The position numbers and the translations under genes are program-made. From Collinsella sp. WCA1-178-WT-3 (M1) (GTDB taxonomy: Bacteria > Actinomycetota > Coriobacteriia > Coriobacteriales > Coriobacteriaceae): a stretch of 64,000 nucleotides of DNA. The stretch covers positions 124,001 to 188,000 of the forward strand of contig NZ_VUME01000003.1 in NCBI RefSeq assembly GCF_009696325.1, in the 5' to 3' direction. The notes under the pieces were generated by a model, which saw only the letters and a list, made by a program, of their open reading frames with translations, made no database searches and was not told the DNA's origin. The stretch's first letter is position 1; each line of letters opens with the position of its first letter. Below, piece by piece: positions 52,640 through 63,864 of this stretch.

Positions 52640-53716
52640 TCAGCGCCCATACCACTGACGCTTCCATCCCTCAGCCAAATTGGCCCGCTGCGAAATACCC
52701 GCCAGCCTCATCTTTTCAGCCAGCTTCCCCGGGTTCTTGAGCTCATCAAACGTGAACCTCAGCACCTTGTGCCCGAGCAATGTCAGATGAGATTCCCGCT
52801 GACGCTCTGCTACGAACGGATCGACCGACTCCCGATCCCCACCATCCTGCAGGGTATACTTTCCTCTTCCGTCGAGCTCGCCAATCACGCACGTCCCGTC
52901 ATCGAGCCTCCAGAAATAATCGACCCGAAACACCTGGCTCGAATCGAGCGGATCGCGAAACTCCACCTGCAACTCTGGCACCGGAAAACCGTATGCAATA
53001 AAGAACGCTCGGAACCGAGACTCGCCACCATTTTCGGACAGCCCGTCCGCATGCGACGCAATTACCTGAGCTCTGCGATACCCGCGTCTGCCCTCGCAAT
53101 CGGCCTGGAGCCGTTCGCAGAGGTCGTCGCGCGATATGCCCTTCGCCCGCAGCGCAGAATCGGCAATCGCCAGACCATATGAAAACGGCGCACGCAGCAG
53201 ACAATCCTCCACCGTGCGCCAAAACGGCGTCACTCGCACGCCGTCGACGCGCTCAAGCGCACCCGACGCCTGCGGACGCAGCAGCCTATATCCCGTACTC
53301 AACGCCACCGAACAACCCGTCTTGACCAAGTAACGCGGCCCGAGCAGATCATTCGGCACCTCCAGACCCCATATCAGCGCGGCGTCATACCCCCAAAACG
53401 CCCAATCGGGATGAAACTCCGCAAGCCCCTTGATGGTCCGCCGAGCCCGCTCCGGCGGCGTCAACACATCCCATTCATGCTGAAAACAGAATAGGTGCGA
53501 TTCGGGCTCCGCAATATCGTCTGTGCCCACATGGCGCCGCAGCCACATGAGCTCGGCATTATCGTGCGTCGTAAGCAGCACGCCTTGTTCAGCCGCCTCC
53601 GTGAGCCTGGCAAGCATCCTATTCCGCGCCAAGGTGCTACGTGCTGCATGTTTGTGTTTGAAAACGGTATTAGACACTTTCATCACCACCACGTCAGACA
53701 AATGGACCATCGTCAC
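52640..53716 (-). CDS. AbiEi/DUF559-like protein with nuclease fold
   Basis: 358 residues. The N-terminal 200 residues resemble the AbiEi-type winged-helix proteins often seen in actinobacteria (RNRMLARLTEAAEQGVLLT, HDNAELMWLRRHVG). The C-terminal part has a Vsr/DUF559-like endonuclease signature: VFRVDYFWRLDDGTCVIGELDGRGKY, an Asp, then a Glu-x-Asp-Gly pair and a Lys, followed by VAERQRESHLTLLGHKVLRFTFDEL. Such proteins are linked to defence or toxin-antitoxin loci, but no partner gene is adjacent. A GTG at 53716 has GGAGG five nt upstream; ATG at 53710 or 53734 are alternatives. It is bracketed by palindrome arrays B and C. Confidence 0.8.
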   Translation of the reverse strand: MTMVHLSDVVVMKVSNTVFKHKHAARSTLARNRMLARLTEAAEQGVLLTTHDNAELMWLRRHVGTDDIAEPESHLFCFQHEWDVLTPPERARRTIKGLAEFHPDWAFWGYDAALIWGLEVPNDLLGPRYLVKTGCSVALSTGYRLLRPQASGALERVDGVRVTPFWRTVEDCLLRAPFSYGLAIADSALRAKGISRDDLCERLQADCEGRRGYRRAQVIASHADGLSENGGESRFRAFFIAYGFPVPELQVEFRDPLDSSQVFRVDYFWRLDDGTCVIGELDGRGKYTLQDGGDRESVDPFVAERQRESHLTLLGHKVLRFTFDELKNPGKLAEKMRLAGISQRANLAEGWKRQWYGR

Positions 53717-53736
53717 CGTTGCCTCCGCTGACAAAT

Positions 53737-54034
53737 GTCTTGATCTGTAACAGGAATACAGTCTTTGAGCCTCTAGTTGTTACAGATTTAGATTGTTCGG
53801 CACCGCGCCCAACCTTTGTCTCAATCTGTAACAGTTAGGTCGAATTTTGGCCTGTAGATGTTACAGGTTGAGACATTTCCCCAGCTAGGTGCCAAACGTC
53901 TCAATCTGTAACAGTTAGACGTTCTCCAGACCCCTAAACGTTACAGATTTAGACAACCCAGCAACGCCCAAGCATTCGTCTCGATCTGTAACGGGTGGAC
54001 CGGTTTTTTGTCCCTAAACGTTACAGATCGAGAT
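53737..54034. repeat. 57-bp palindrome array C (4 units)
   Basis: Units at 53737-53793, 53818-53874, 53898-53954 and 53978-54034, all 57 bp, period 80-81. The first spacer (GTTCGGCACCGCGCCCAA) and second unit closely match spacer and units 2-3 of array B, in the same orientation. It starts directly upstream of the nuclease gene, so that gene's promoter must lie within it. Confidence 0.95.
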
Positions 54035-54074
54035 ATAAAGGCAGAAGGCAAGGCAGGCGGCAGATGCCCATCCC

Positions 54075-54782
54075 CTACTCCCATTCCTGTTCGTAGATGT
54101 TGAGTGACTTTACGTAGCGCCCCTGGGCGCCCATGATGTCGCGAACCAGCCGTAAGAAGAAGCTGATACACGAGGTATCGAAGCCATCTTCTAGGTCCTC
54201 AGGATGCACCGCGCCAGGCCCGTCGACCGCCGTATCGCTCAGGCGCGCAATGTCGTAGAGGTAGAGCTGCCCCGCCGTCAGCCAGACATCGTCGACGCAC
54301 GCGAGGCGCACCGCAATCGCACCATCGCGCCAGTGCTCCTTTTGCACGATATGCGGATCGTAGACGTCAAAGCGACGGTCAGTACGCGTATCGCGCAGCG
54401 CGACCATACCGGTCGCGGGATCCTTGTCCAAAATGCCAAAGCGCGAGAAATAGTGCGTGTCGCGTACCTGTTCGAGCCGTCTGAGCGAAGTAGGCGAAAG
54501 CGACGCCGGCGGCTCGTCAACATACAGCTCAAGCAGCGTCTTGCCATGGTAATAGGGACGCTCGAACAGCAGCCAATCGGTAAATGCCATGTTATAGGCC
54601 ATGATTTCATTTTGCGAGGGCTCCTCGCAATAGCTGAGCCATGGATCGACTATCACTTCGAACTGTGTACGCGCCGCCTCCAAAAACTGAAACTTGCGCA
54701 GCATCCAAAACTGGGCCATGCCGGCAATATCGTCACCGACGGCCTCGGCCAGACGTCCCCGGTCCAAAACATGATCAGCCAT
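54075..54782 (-). CDS. Conserved-looking protein of unknown function
   Basis: 235 residues, soluble, acidic, without known motifs. It has an aromatic-rich stretch (AFTDWLLFERPYYHGKTLLELYV, about 68-90) and ends in QGRYVKSLNIYEQEWE. Codon use and a good site (GAGGAGGATGCC before the ATG) support a real gene. Context gives no hint: array C lies downstream and the glutamate synthase operon is across a 420-bp gap. Confidence 0.75.
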   Translation of the reverse strand: MADHVLDRGRLAEAVGDDIAGMAQFWMLRKFQFLEAARTQFEVIVDPWLSYCEEPSQNEIMAYNMAFTDWLLFERPYYHGKTLLELYVDEPPASLSPTSLRRLEQVRDTHYFSRFGILDKDPATGMVALRDTRTDRRFDVYDPHIVQKEHWRDGAIAVRLACVDDVWLTAGQLYLYDIARLSDTAVDGPGAVHPEDLEDGFDTSCISFFLRLVRDIMGAQGRYVKSLNIYEQEWE

Positions 54783-55095
54783 GGCATCCTCCTCAAACTG
54801 ATAAACCTCAATTTGAGCTTACGAGGAGGGCGGGTGGTCGCCGCCATCACGGGCGAAATGGGCATCGGGATGCAAACCAGATGCTGACCAAGCACTTGAC
54901 GGGATACTTGCAGATTATACAAATTGCCACAAAATCGCGGGTAGAACTAGACGAATCACCCGCGCCGCTGTCCGCAAACAACTAAAGCCGCCACATAAAC
55001 AGCAGAGCGCAACGAGCGCAAACGCCAACGGGTAGGCAGCCAAACGTCGGCAAACGAGCAAAACGCTCGCAAACCCGCAAGGAGCGTCCCCGGAT

Positions 55096-55155
55096 GCCGG
55101 CATATAAGGAACGTCCCCAGCTGCCGGCACTTGGGGACGTTCCTTATATGCCGGC
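55096..55155. repeat. Palindromic element with CTTGGGGACGTT arms, copy 2
   Basis: A perfect 24-bp stem (55096-55119 with 55132-55155; arm word TAAGGAACGTCCCCA) surrounds GCTGCCGGCACT. It shares words with the element at 42848. Apart from it, I see no feature in 54783-55206 except the leader of the gene at 54782. Confidence 0.9.
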
Positions 55156-55206
55156 CGTTGGGGACAGCCCTTGCCGATTCGATTGTTGAGTAACTCCGTG
55201 ATTGTC

Positions 55207-56688
<1,482 letters not shown>

Positions 56689-56693
56689 GGCAC

Positions 56694-59600
56694 TTACGCC
56701 TCCTTCTTGGTCGAAGCAGCAGAGCTGACAGCCACGGGCGCAGCACCGCCCGCGACATCAAAGCGAGCGACATCCGCGTTGCTCGCGCGGCCGGTCACGA
56801 TGTCAAACGCCAACTCCTCGGCCTGCGCATGCGTCTTGCCCACGGCCTCGGCCGCAGCGATAATCGCCAGCACGCGCTCGTACTCGGTCGGAATGACCTT
56901 CACAAAGTGCTTGCTCATCGTCTCGAAGCTGTAGAGCAGCTTAATGCCGCGCGGGCTCTGCGTCGCGTCCACGTGCTCCTGGATGAGCGCGCGAATCTGC
57001 GCCAGCTCGCCAACCGTCGGGGCCTTGAGTTCCACGCTCTCGTGGTTCACACGGGCCTCGAGCGTGCCGTACTGGTCAAAGACATAGGCCACGCCACCTG
57101 TCATACCGGCGGCGAAGTTCTGCCCGACCTCGCCCAAGATGAGCGCCAGGCCGCCCGTCATGTACTCGCAGCCATGGTTGCCGCAGCCCTCGACCACCAC
57201 GGTGGCACCGGAGTTGCGCACGGCAAAACGCTGTCCGGCAAGACCGTTAATAAAGCCGCGGCCGCTCGTGGCACCAAAGAACGCCACGTTGCCCACGATG
57301 ATGTTCTCGTCGAACTTGTAGGTCGCATGCGGGTTGGGGCGCACCGACACCTCGCCGCCCGAAAGGCCCTTGCCAAAGTAGTCGTTGGCGTCGCCGCACA
57401 CGTTGAGCGTAATGCCGCGCGGCAGAAAGGCGCCAAAGCTCTGACCGGCCGAACCATCGCAATCGATGGTGATGGAGCCGGCGGGCAGGCCCTCGGGATG
57501 CGCCTTGGTCACCGCATTGCCCAGGATGGTGCCCACGCAACGGTTGACGTTGGCGATATCGGCGCGGAACCGAATCGGGCGCAGGTGCGCACGGGCATCG
57601 GCCGTATAGGGAACGAACAACGTGGAGTCGAGCGTCTTGTCGAGCTCGCTGTCCGCAGCCATCTGCGGCAGGAAGTGGCGACCGTCGGCGCCCGGGATAT
57701 GGGCACCGAACTCGCAGGTTGCGCTCGCCAGCACGGGCGACAGATCAAGCAGGTTGGCCTTGCGGTTGCCCGGTACCTCGATCTGGCGCAGGCACTCGGG
57801 ATGGCCGACCATCTCGTCGACGGTGCGGAAGCCCAGGCTCGCCATGACCTCACGCAGCTGCTCGGCAACAAAGAGCATAAAGTGCTCAACGTGCTCGGGC
57901 TTTCCGCGGAAGCCGCGACGCAGGCGACAGTTTTGCGTGGCGATGCCGGCCGGGCAGGTATCCTGCTGGCAGTCGCGCTGCATGAGGCAGCCCATGGAGA
58001 TGAGCGGCATGGTCGCAAAGCCAAACTCCTCGGCGCCCAGCAGGCAGGCGACGGCAACATCGGTGCCGTCCATGAGCTTGCCGTCGGCCTCGAGCACAAC
58101 GCGGGAGCGCAGGCCATTTTGCAGCAACGTCTGCTGAGCCTCGGCAAGGCCGAGCTCCAACGGCAGGCCGGCGTGCCAAATGGAATCGCGCGCCGCGGCA
58201 CCCGAGCCGCCATTGTGGCCGCTGATCAAGATCTTGTCGGCGGCACCCTTGGCCACACCGGTGGCGATGGTGCCGACGCCGGCCTCGCTGACCAGCTTGA
58301 CCGACACGCGCGCACCGGGGTTGGCGTTCTTAAGATCAAAGATCAGCTCTGCCAGGTCCTCGATGGAGTAGATGTCGTGGTGCGGCGGAGGCGAGATCAG
58401 GCCGATGCCGGGCGTGGACTGACGGACCTCGGCGATCCAGGGGTAGACCTTCTTGCCGGGCAGGTGGCCACCCTCGCCGGGCTTGGCGCCCTGGGCCATC
58501 TTGATCTGAATCTCGAAGGCGCTGCACAGGTAGCGGCTCGTTACGCCAAAGCGCGCACTTGCCACCTGCTTGATAGCGGAGTTCTTGGAGTCACCGTTAG
58601 CCAGCGGGGTCTCGCGACGCGGATCCTCGCCGCCCTCGCCCGAGTTAGAGCGTCCATGCAGGCGGTTCATGGCGATGGCCATGCACTCGTGCGCCTCTTT
58701 GCTGATAGAACCGTACGACATGGCACCGGTGTTAAAGCGGCGGACGATGTTGCGCGCGGGCTCCACCTCGTCGAGCGAAACCGGCGTGCGGCCGTTGGCA
58801 TTAAAGTCGAGCAAGTCACGCAGGCGCACGGCACGGCCGGTGCGGTGCAGGCGGGCGCTGTACTCCTTAAAGGTGTCGTAGCTGTCCTCACGACAGGCGG
58901 TCTGCAGCAAGTAGACAGTCTGCGGATCGATGAGGTGATCCTCGCCGCCGAGCGGGCGCCACTTGGTCAGACCCAGCGTGGGCAGCTGATCGGGAGCCGG
59001 GCTCTTAAGGATAGCGAGCGCGGCGTCGTAGCGCTCGTTTTGCTCGCGCTCAACGTCCTCGACACCCATACCACCCACACGGCTCACCGTGCCGGCGAAG
59101 TACGCGTTGACGAACTCCGGCGTAAAGCCCACGGCCTCGAAGATCTGCGCCGAATGGTAGCTCTGCACCGTGGAGATGCCCATCTTGGACATGATGGAAA
59201 CGATGCCGGCGGTCGCAGCCTTATTGTAGTTGGCGATGCCCTGCTCGGCTGTCACGTCCAGATCGCCATGCGCCGCCAAGTCGCGAATGCACGCATGCGC
59301 GTTGTACGGATAGATGCCGCTCGCGGAGTAGCCCACCAGCGCCGCAAAGTCGTGCGGAGACACGGCGTCGCCACACTCCACCACGATGTCGGCAAAGGTA
59401 CGCACGCCGGCGCGGATCAGGTGGTTGTGCACGCAGCCCACGGCGAGCAGTGACGGCACGGGTACCTCGTCCGCTCCGGCGCGATCGCTCAACACCACGA
59501 TGTTCACGCCGTCGCGGACCGCAGCCTCAACGTCCTCTGCAAGCTGCTTGAGCGCAGCCTGCAGCGCGCCCTCGCCGGCATCGCGGCGGTAAACGGCACG

Positions 59601-61382
59601 GAAACGGCGGGTCTTAAAGCCAACACGGTCAATCGCGCAAATGCGGTCGAACTCCTCCTCGCTCAGCAGCGGGCGCTCCAGACGCACCAGTTGGCAGGCC
59701 GTACGAGAGTCCTCGAGCAGGTTGCCGTGGTTGCCCAGGTAGAGCGTGGTCGAGGTGACCATATGCTCGCGCAGGGCGTCGATCGGCGGGTTCGTGACCT
59801 GGGCGAACAGTTGATAGAAGTAGTCAAAGAACGAGCGTGTCTTCTTGGACAGGCAGGCCAGCGGCGCATCGATACCCATCGAGGCGAGCGGGGCCTTGCC
59901 CTGCTGGGCCATGGGGCGCACGACCTCGTCAACATCATCCCAGTGGTAGCCGAGCTTGGCCATACGCACGGCGGCAGGCACCTCGGCATCCTCGGCGGGC
60001 GTTGCCGCGGCGGGCTTGTCGAGCGCGTCAACGGTCAGCGTCTCCTCGGCAATCCAATCGCGGTAGGGCTTTTCCTTGGCATAGCGGGCGCGCAGCTCGT
60101 CATTGTAGATCACACGGCCGCGGGCAAAATCGACCTCGAGCATCTGGCCCGGTCCCAAACAACCGCTTGTCAGGATATTCTCGGGGCGCACCTCGATGGT
60201 GCCCACCTCGCTTGCCAGCATAAAGCGGCCGTCGCGCGTCACGTAGTAGCGAGCCGGGCGCAGGCCGTTGCGGTCGAGGGCGGCACCCAGCGTACGGCCG
60301 TCGGTAAAGGCGATGGCCGCCGGGCCGTCCCAGGGCTCCATGAGCATGGACTGGTAGGCATCGTAGGCACGACGCTCCTCGCTCAGGTTGTCGTTGTGGT
60401 CCCACGGCTCGGGCAGCAACATGGACGCGGCACGCGTGAGCGGACGGCCGTTCATGACCAAAAACTCGAGCACATTATCCAGAATCGCGGAGTCGGAACC
60501 CTCGCGGTTGATGATGGGCATCACACGCTCAAGATCATGCTGCAGCACGGGACTGTACAGGTTAGGTTCGCGGGCGCGAATCCAGTTGACGTTGCCCTTG
60601 AGGGTGTTGATCTCGCCGTTGTGGATAATAAAGCGGTTGGGATGTGCGCGCTCCCAGCTAGGCGTGGTGTTGGTGGAGTAGCGCGAGTGGACGAGCGCCA
60701 CGGCCGTCTTGACGGCGGCGTCGTTGAGATCGATAAAGAAGCGGCGCATCTGCGTGGCAACCAGCATGCCCTTGTACACGATGGTGCGCGAGCTCATGGA
60801 GCACACATAGAAGATCTTGTCGCGCAGGGCAAACTCGGCGTCGGCCTTCTTTTCGATGGTGCGGCGGCACACGTACAGGCGACGCTCAAAGGCATCGCCG
60901 GCGAGCGTGTCGTCCGGACGGCCCAGGAAGGCCTGCAGGATGGTGGGCATGCAGGCGCGGGCCGTCTCGCCCAGATCGTGAGGGTCGACCGGCACCTCGC
61001 GCCAAAAGAGCAGCGGCACGCCGGCCTCGGCACAGCCTTCCTCAAACACGCGGCGGGCATCCTCTACACCCTTGTCGTCCTGCGGGAAGAACAGCATGGC
61101 CACGCCATAGTCGCCCTCTGCCGGCAGAATCTGGCCGCACTTTTGAGCCTCTTTGCGGAAAAAGTGATGCGGAACCTGGAACAGGATGCCGGCGCCGTCG
61201 CCGGTATTCTTCTCGAGTCCCGTGCCACCGCGGTGCTCCAGGTTGACCAGAATGGACAGCGCATCGTCCAGAATCTGGTGGTGGCGCTCACCGTTGATAT
61301 CGGCAAGCGCGCCGATGCCACATGCATCGTGGTCGAATTCGGGGCGATAAAGGCCCTGCTGCTGAGCGGAATCTGCCTGCAT
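56694..61382 (-). CDS. gltB: Glutamate synthase large subunit
   Basis: 1562 residues. GltB turns 2-oxoglutarate and glutamine into two glutamates. The N-terminal amidotransferase follows a short propeptide and begins at the Cys of DHDACGIGAL (about residue 21). The FMN domain includes GAKPGEGGHLPGKKV and ISGHNGGSGAAARDS. The 3Fe-4S motif is CLMQRDCQQDTCPAGIATQ, and the C-terminal beta-helix has GNHGCEYMTGG. GGGGAGGATCGCG precedes the ATG. With gltD it forms the nitrogen assimilation operon. Confidence 0.98.
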   Translation of the reverse strand: MQADSAQQQGLYRPEFDHDACGIGALADINGERHHQILDDALSILVNLEHRGGTGLEKNTGDGAGILFQVPHHFFRKEAQKCGQILPAEGDYGVAMLFFPQDDKGVEDARRVFEEGCAEAGVPLLFWREVPVDPHDLGETARACMPTILQAFLGRPDDTLAGDAFERRLYVCRRTIEKKADAEFALRDKIFYVCSMSSRTIVYKGMLVATQMRRFFIDLNDAAVKTAVALVHSRYSTNTTPSWERAHPNRFIIHNGEINTLKGNVNWIRAREPNLYSPVLQHDLERVMPIINREGSDSAILDNVLEFLVMNGRPLTRAASMLLPEPWDHNDNLSEERRAYDAYQSMLMEPWDGPAAIAFTDGRTLGAALDRNGLRPARYYVTRDGRFMLASEVGTIEVRPENILTSGCLGPGQMLEVDFARGRVIYNDELRARYAKEKPYRDWIAEETLTVDALDKPAAATPAEDAEVPAAVRMAKLGYHWDDVDEVVRPMAQQGKAPLASMGIDAPLACLSKKTRSFFDYFYQLFAQVTNPPIDALREHMVTSTTLYLGNHGNLLEDSRTACQLVRLERPLLSEEEFDRICAIDRVGFKTRRFRAVYRRDAGEGALQAALKQLAEDVEAAVRDGVNIVVLSDRAGADEVPVPSLLAVGCVHNHLIRAGVRTFADIVVECGDAVSPHDFAALVGYSASGIYPYNAHACIRDLAAHGDLDVTAEQGIANYNKAATAGIVSIMSKMGISTVQSYHSAQIFEAVGFTPEFVNAYFAGTVSRVGGMGVEDVEREQNERYDAALAILKSPAPDQLPTLGLTKWRPLGGEDHLIDPQTVYLLQTACREDSYDTFKEYSARLHRTGRAVRLRDLLDFNANGRTPVSLDEVEPARNIVRRFNTGAMSYGSISKEAHECMAIAMNRLHGRSNSGEGGEDPRRETPLANGDSKNSAIKQVASARFGVTSRYLCSAFEIQIKMAQGAKPGEGGHLPGKKVYPWIAEVRQSTPGIGLISPPPHHDIYSIEDLAELIFDLKNANPGARVSVKLVSEAGVGTIATGVAKGAADKILISGHNGGSGAAARDSIWHAGLPLELGLAEAQQTLLQNGLRSRVVLEADGKLMDGTDVAVACLLGAEEFGFATMPLISMGCLMQRDCQQDTCPAGIATQNCRLRRGFRGKPEHVEHFMLFVAEQLREVMASLGFRTVDEMVGHPECLRQIEVPGNRKANLLDLSPVLASATCEFGAHIPGADGRHFLPQMAADSELDKTLDSTLFVPYTADARAHLRPIRFRADIANVNRCVGTILGNAVTKAHPEGLPAGSITIDCDGSAGQSFGAFLPRGITLNVCGDANDYFGKGLSGGEVSVRPNPHATYKFDENIIVGNVAFFGATSGRGFINGLAGQRFAVRNSGATVVVEGCGNHGCEYMTGGLALILGEVGQNFAAGMTGGVAYVFDQYGTLEARVNHESVELKAPTVGELAQIRALIQEHVDATQSPRGIKLLYSFETMSKHFVKVIPTEYERVLAIIAAAEAVGKTHAQAEELAFDIVTGRASNADVARFDVAGGAAPVAVSSAASTKKEA

Positions 61383-61566
61383 CGCGATCCTCCCCTAGAT
61401 ATATAGACAGTCAGTTGAATAGGCATACTAGAAGCATCGCCGGCCCATTGTGTTTCCCGCCCGTTTCGAAACAATTGCGTAACGCACACCCTACGAGTGG
61501 ACACCGCCGACCTCAAGGGCAACAACAAGGGCCCCAGGTTCGGCCTGTAAGCTCACCGCTTCAAAC

Positions 61567-61783
61567 ATCTCAATCTGTAACAGAAAGACCCAATTTCGAC
61601 GACTAACTGTTACAGATTGAGATGTTCTCGAGAGACGGTTCCGAATGTCTCAATCTGTAACACGAGGGGCCGGTTTTGGCGGTCAGCTGTTACGGATCGA
61701 GATTTTCCATAGGACCATTTCTTCCTGTCTCGATCTGTAACACCTAGGCCCAATTTCCATCCCTAGTTGTTACAGATCAAGAC
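61567..61783. repeat. 57-bp palindrome array D (3 units)
   Basis: Units at 61567-61623, 61647-61703 and 61727-61783, all 57 bp, period exactly 80. The core GACCCAATTTC of unit 1 recurs (as GGCCCAATTTC and GACCCAATTTC) in unit 3 and in array E. It lies between the divergent gltB and mntH genes; the rest of 61383-61905 shows only leader sequence. Confidence 0.95.
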
Positions 61784-61905
61784 ATTTCGGCAACCCCCTT
61801 TTACCACCCTATTCAAATACAACAATTTTGTTAGTCATGGTCAGATTTCGAGCCTAAAACGGGTATCCTTTGCGGCGTCAAACAAACGGCACGCAGGAGT
61901 GCACC

Positions 61906-63162
61906 ATGATCGACCATCTCAAACATCACTTTGGCTCCCCGCGCACCGGCGGCCACGGCGGACTCGACATCGCACGGCATATCGGCCCCGGGCTGCTCGT
62001 GACCGTCGGCTTTATCGACCCGGGCAATTGGGCCTCCAATATGGCCGCCGGCTCGCAGTTTGGCTACGCGCTGCTGTGGATCGTCACGCTGTCCACGATC
62101 ATGCTCATCCTGCTGCAACACAACGCGGCTCACCTGGGCATCGCCACGGGCATGTGCCTTGCCGAGGCCACGACGCGCCACCTGCCCCGCCTCGTCGGGC
62201 GTGCGATACTCGGCAGTGCGTATCTAGCCACGGTCGCCACCGCCATGGCCGAAGTCCTGGGCGGTGCGATCGCACTTCAAATGCTCTTTGGCCTGCCCGT
62301 ACGTGCCGGCTGCATCATCGTGGCGGCGGCATCGATTGCCATGCTCATGACGAGCTCCTACAAACGCGCCGAACGCTGGATCATCGCCTTCGTGGGCGTG
62401 GTGGGACTTTCGTTTTTAGCCGAGCTTCTGCTGGTCAAGGTCGACTGGCCGCAAGCCGCCACAAGCTGGATCACACCCAGTATGCCCACCGGCTCAGTCG
62501 CGATTATCGTAAGTGTCCTAGGCGCGGTCGTTATGCCCCACAACCTCTTCCTGCACTCCGAGGTCATCCAATCCATGCACTTCGAAGGCCAAGGCGAGCA
62601 GGTTATCGAAGAACGCCTGCACTACGAGCTCTTCGACACGCTCTTTTCGATGGGTGTGGGCTGGGCAATCAACTCGGCCATGGTCATCCTGGCCGCAACG
62701 ACCTTCTTTGCGCACGGCATTGTCGTAGACGACCTCGCCGTCGCAGCGGCCACGCTCTCCCCCATTCTGGGCCCGGCAAGCTCGACCATCTTTGCGGTGG
62801 CACTGCTGTTTGCGGGCATATCGAGTAGCGTGACGGCGGGCATGGCGGCGGGCACCATCACCGCGGGCATATTCGACGAGGAATACGACATCCACGACCG
62901 ACATTCCTCGATCGGAGTGGCGGCCTGTTTCGTCGGCGCAGTGGCGGCGTGCCTGATCGTCCCGAATCCTTTTGAGGGTCTCATTTGGAGTCAGGCACTG
63001 TTGTCGCTTCAGCTGCCGATTACGGTCTTTGTGCTCATACGACTCACCAGCTCGCCCCGCGTCATGGGCAAATACGCCAACTCGCGCCCGCTCAACGCGT
63101 TGCTCGTAGGGATCGGTGTCATCGTGACGATTCTCGACATCGTGCTGCTAACGGGGATGTAA
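61906..63162 (+). CDS. mntH: NRAMP-family Mn2+/Fe2+ transporter
   Basis: 418 residues, about eleven membrane helices. NRAMP proteins import Mn(II)/Fe(II) with protons. The metal site is visible: DPGN in TM1 (residues 38-41, GFIDPGNWASN) and MPH in TM6 (AVVMPHNLFLHSEV); the methionine is typical of transition-metal rather than Mg-type members. The ATG at 61906 has CAGGAGTGCACC in front. The gene is enclosed by palindrome arrays D (upstream) and E (downstream). Confidence 0.95.
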   Translation: MIDHLKHHFGSPRTGGHGGLDIARHIGPGLLVTVGFIDPGNWASNMAAGSQFGYALLWIVTLSTIMLILLQHNAAHLGIATGMCLAEATTRHLPRLVGRAILGSAYLATVATAMAEVLGGAIALQMLFGLPVRAGCIIVAAASIAMLMTSSYKRAERWIIAFVGVVGLSFLAELLLVKVDWPQAATSWITPSMPTGSVAIIVSVLGAVVMPHNLFLHSEVIQSMHFEGQGEQVIEERLHYELFDTLFSMGVGWAINSAMVILAATTFFAHGIVVDDLAVAAATLSPILGPASSTIFAVALLFAGISSSVTAGMAAGTITAGIFDEEYDIHDRHSSIGVAACFVGAVAACLIVPNPFEGLIWSQALLSLQLPITVFVLIRLTSSPRVMGKYANSRPLNALLVGIGVIVTILDIVLLTGM

Positions 63163-63190
63163 TGGGATGGCGTGACTGTCCAGATATAAC

Positions 63191-63486
63191 GTCTCAATCT
63201 GTAACACGTGAGGCCGTTTTGAGCCCTTAGATGTTACAGATTGAGATTTTCTGAGAGATAGTTTCAGTTTGTCTCGATCTGTAACAAGTGGACCCAATTT
63301 CCGCGCCCAGATGTTACAGATCGAGATATTTCTTCAGCCCCAACCTTTTGTCTCGATCTGTAACAAGTAGAGGGGGTTTACGTGCCTAAATGTTATAGAT
63401 TGAGATTTTGAGAATGATGGTTTTGGTTTGTCTCGTTCTGTAACAGGAAGACCCGTTTTGAGCCGTTAGATGTTGCAGGTTAAGAC
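63191..63486. repeat. 57-bp palindrome array E (4 units)
   Basis: Units at 63191-63247, 63271-63327, 63350-63406 and 63430-63486, all 57 bp, period 79-80. The last two have worn right arms. It begins 28 nt after the mntH stop. Between it and the rubredoxin terminator (63487-63556) I see nothing. Confidence 0.95.
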
Positions 63487-63550
63487 AAAAGGTCGGCCGG
63501 ACTCACAACAGACAGGATCGGCCAATAGCAGCCGTGATCCCTTGGGGACG

Positions 63551-63591
63551 GAGGAAAAGGGCCCCGGCCGGGATATCCGACCGGGGCCCTT
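63551..63591 (-). terminator. Terminator downstream of rubredoxin
   Basis: AAGGGCCCCGG (63557-63567) pairs with CCGGGGCCCTT (63581-63591); pairing extends inward over CGG/CCG, and a TTTTCC tract follows on the minus strand. Confidence 0.75.
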
Positions 63592-63631
63592 GGACAGAGC
63601 TATATGTTGCTGCAAGTCGTGTGTCTACGAG

Positions 63632-63775
63632 CTACTCCTCGACGAGCTCAAACTGATCGGGACCGACGCCACACACCGGGCACACGTAATCCTCGGGCAG
63701 CTCGGGCGTGTCGACCTCTACCTCGTAACCGCAAACGGTGCACACGAACTTGTACGTCTTCTTTTCCTCGGCCAT
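63632..63775 (-). CDS. Rubredoxin
   Basis: 47 residues. A small electron carrier with one Fe(Cys)4 site: C12 and C15 (FVCTVCGYE) and C32 and C35 (YVCPVCGVG). The chain ends PDQFELVEE as in rubredoxins and rubredoxin-like domains. CGAGAGGAGAACATC precedes the ATG and closely matches the site of the superoxide reductase gene. It could deliver electrons to superoxide reductase or rubrerythrin in an anaerobe. A flavin reductase, a usual redox partner, lies directly upstream. Confidence 0.95.
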   Translation of the reverse strand: MAEEKKTYKFVCTVCGYEVEVDTPELPEDYVCPVCGVGPDQFELVEE

Positions 63776-63819
63776 GATGTTCTCCTCTCGAACGTGGCTG
63801 CTGGTGTACTTTGCTTATT

Positions 63820-63847
63820 AGTATACATTCTTAATAATATAATGCAA
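63820..63847 (-). promoter_or_regulatory. Rubredoxin promoter
   Basis: Minus strand TTGCAT (63842-63847) and TATACT (63820-63825), 16 bp apart in an AT-rich stretch; the inverted words TTATTA and TAATAA flank the -10 region and may be an operator. Confidence 0.7.
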
Positions 63848-63864
63848 GCGGTTTTACCGCATTT

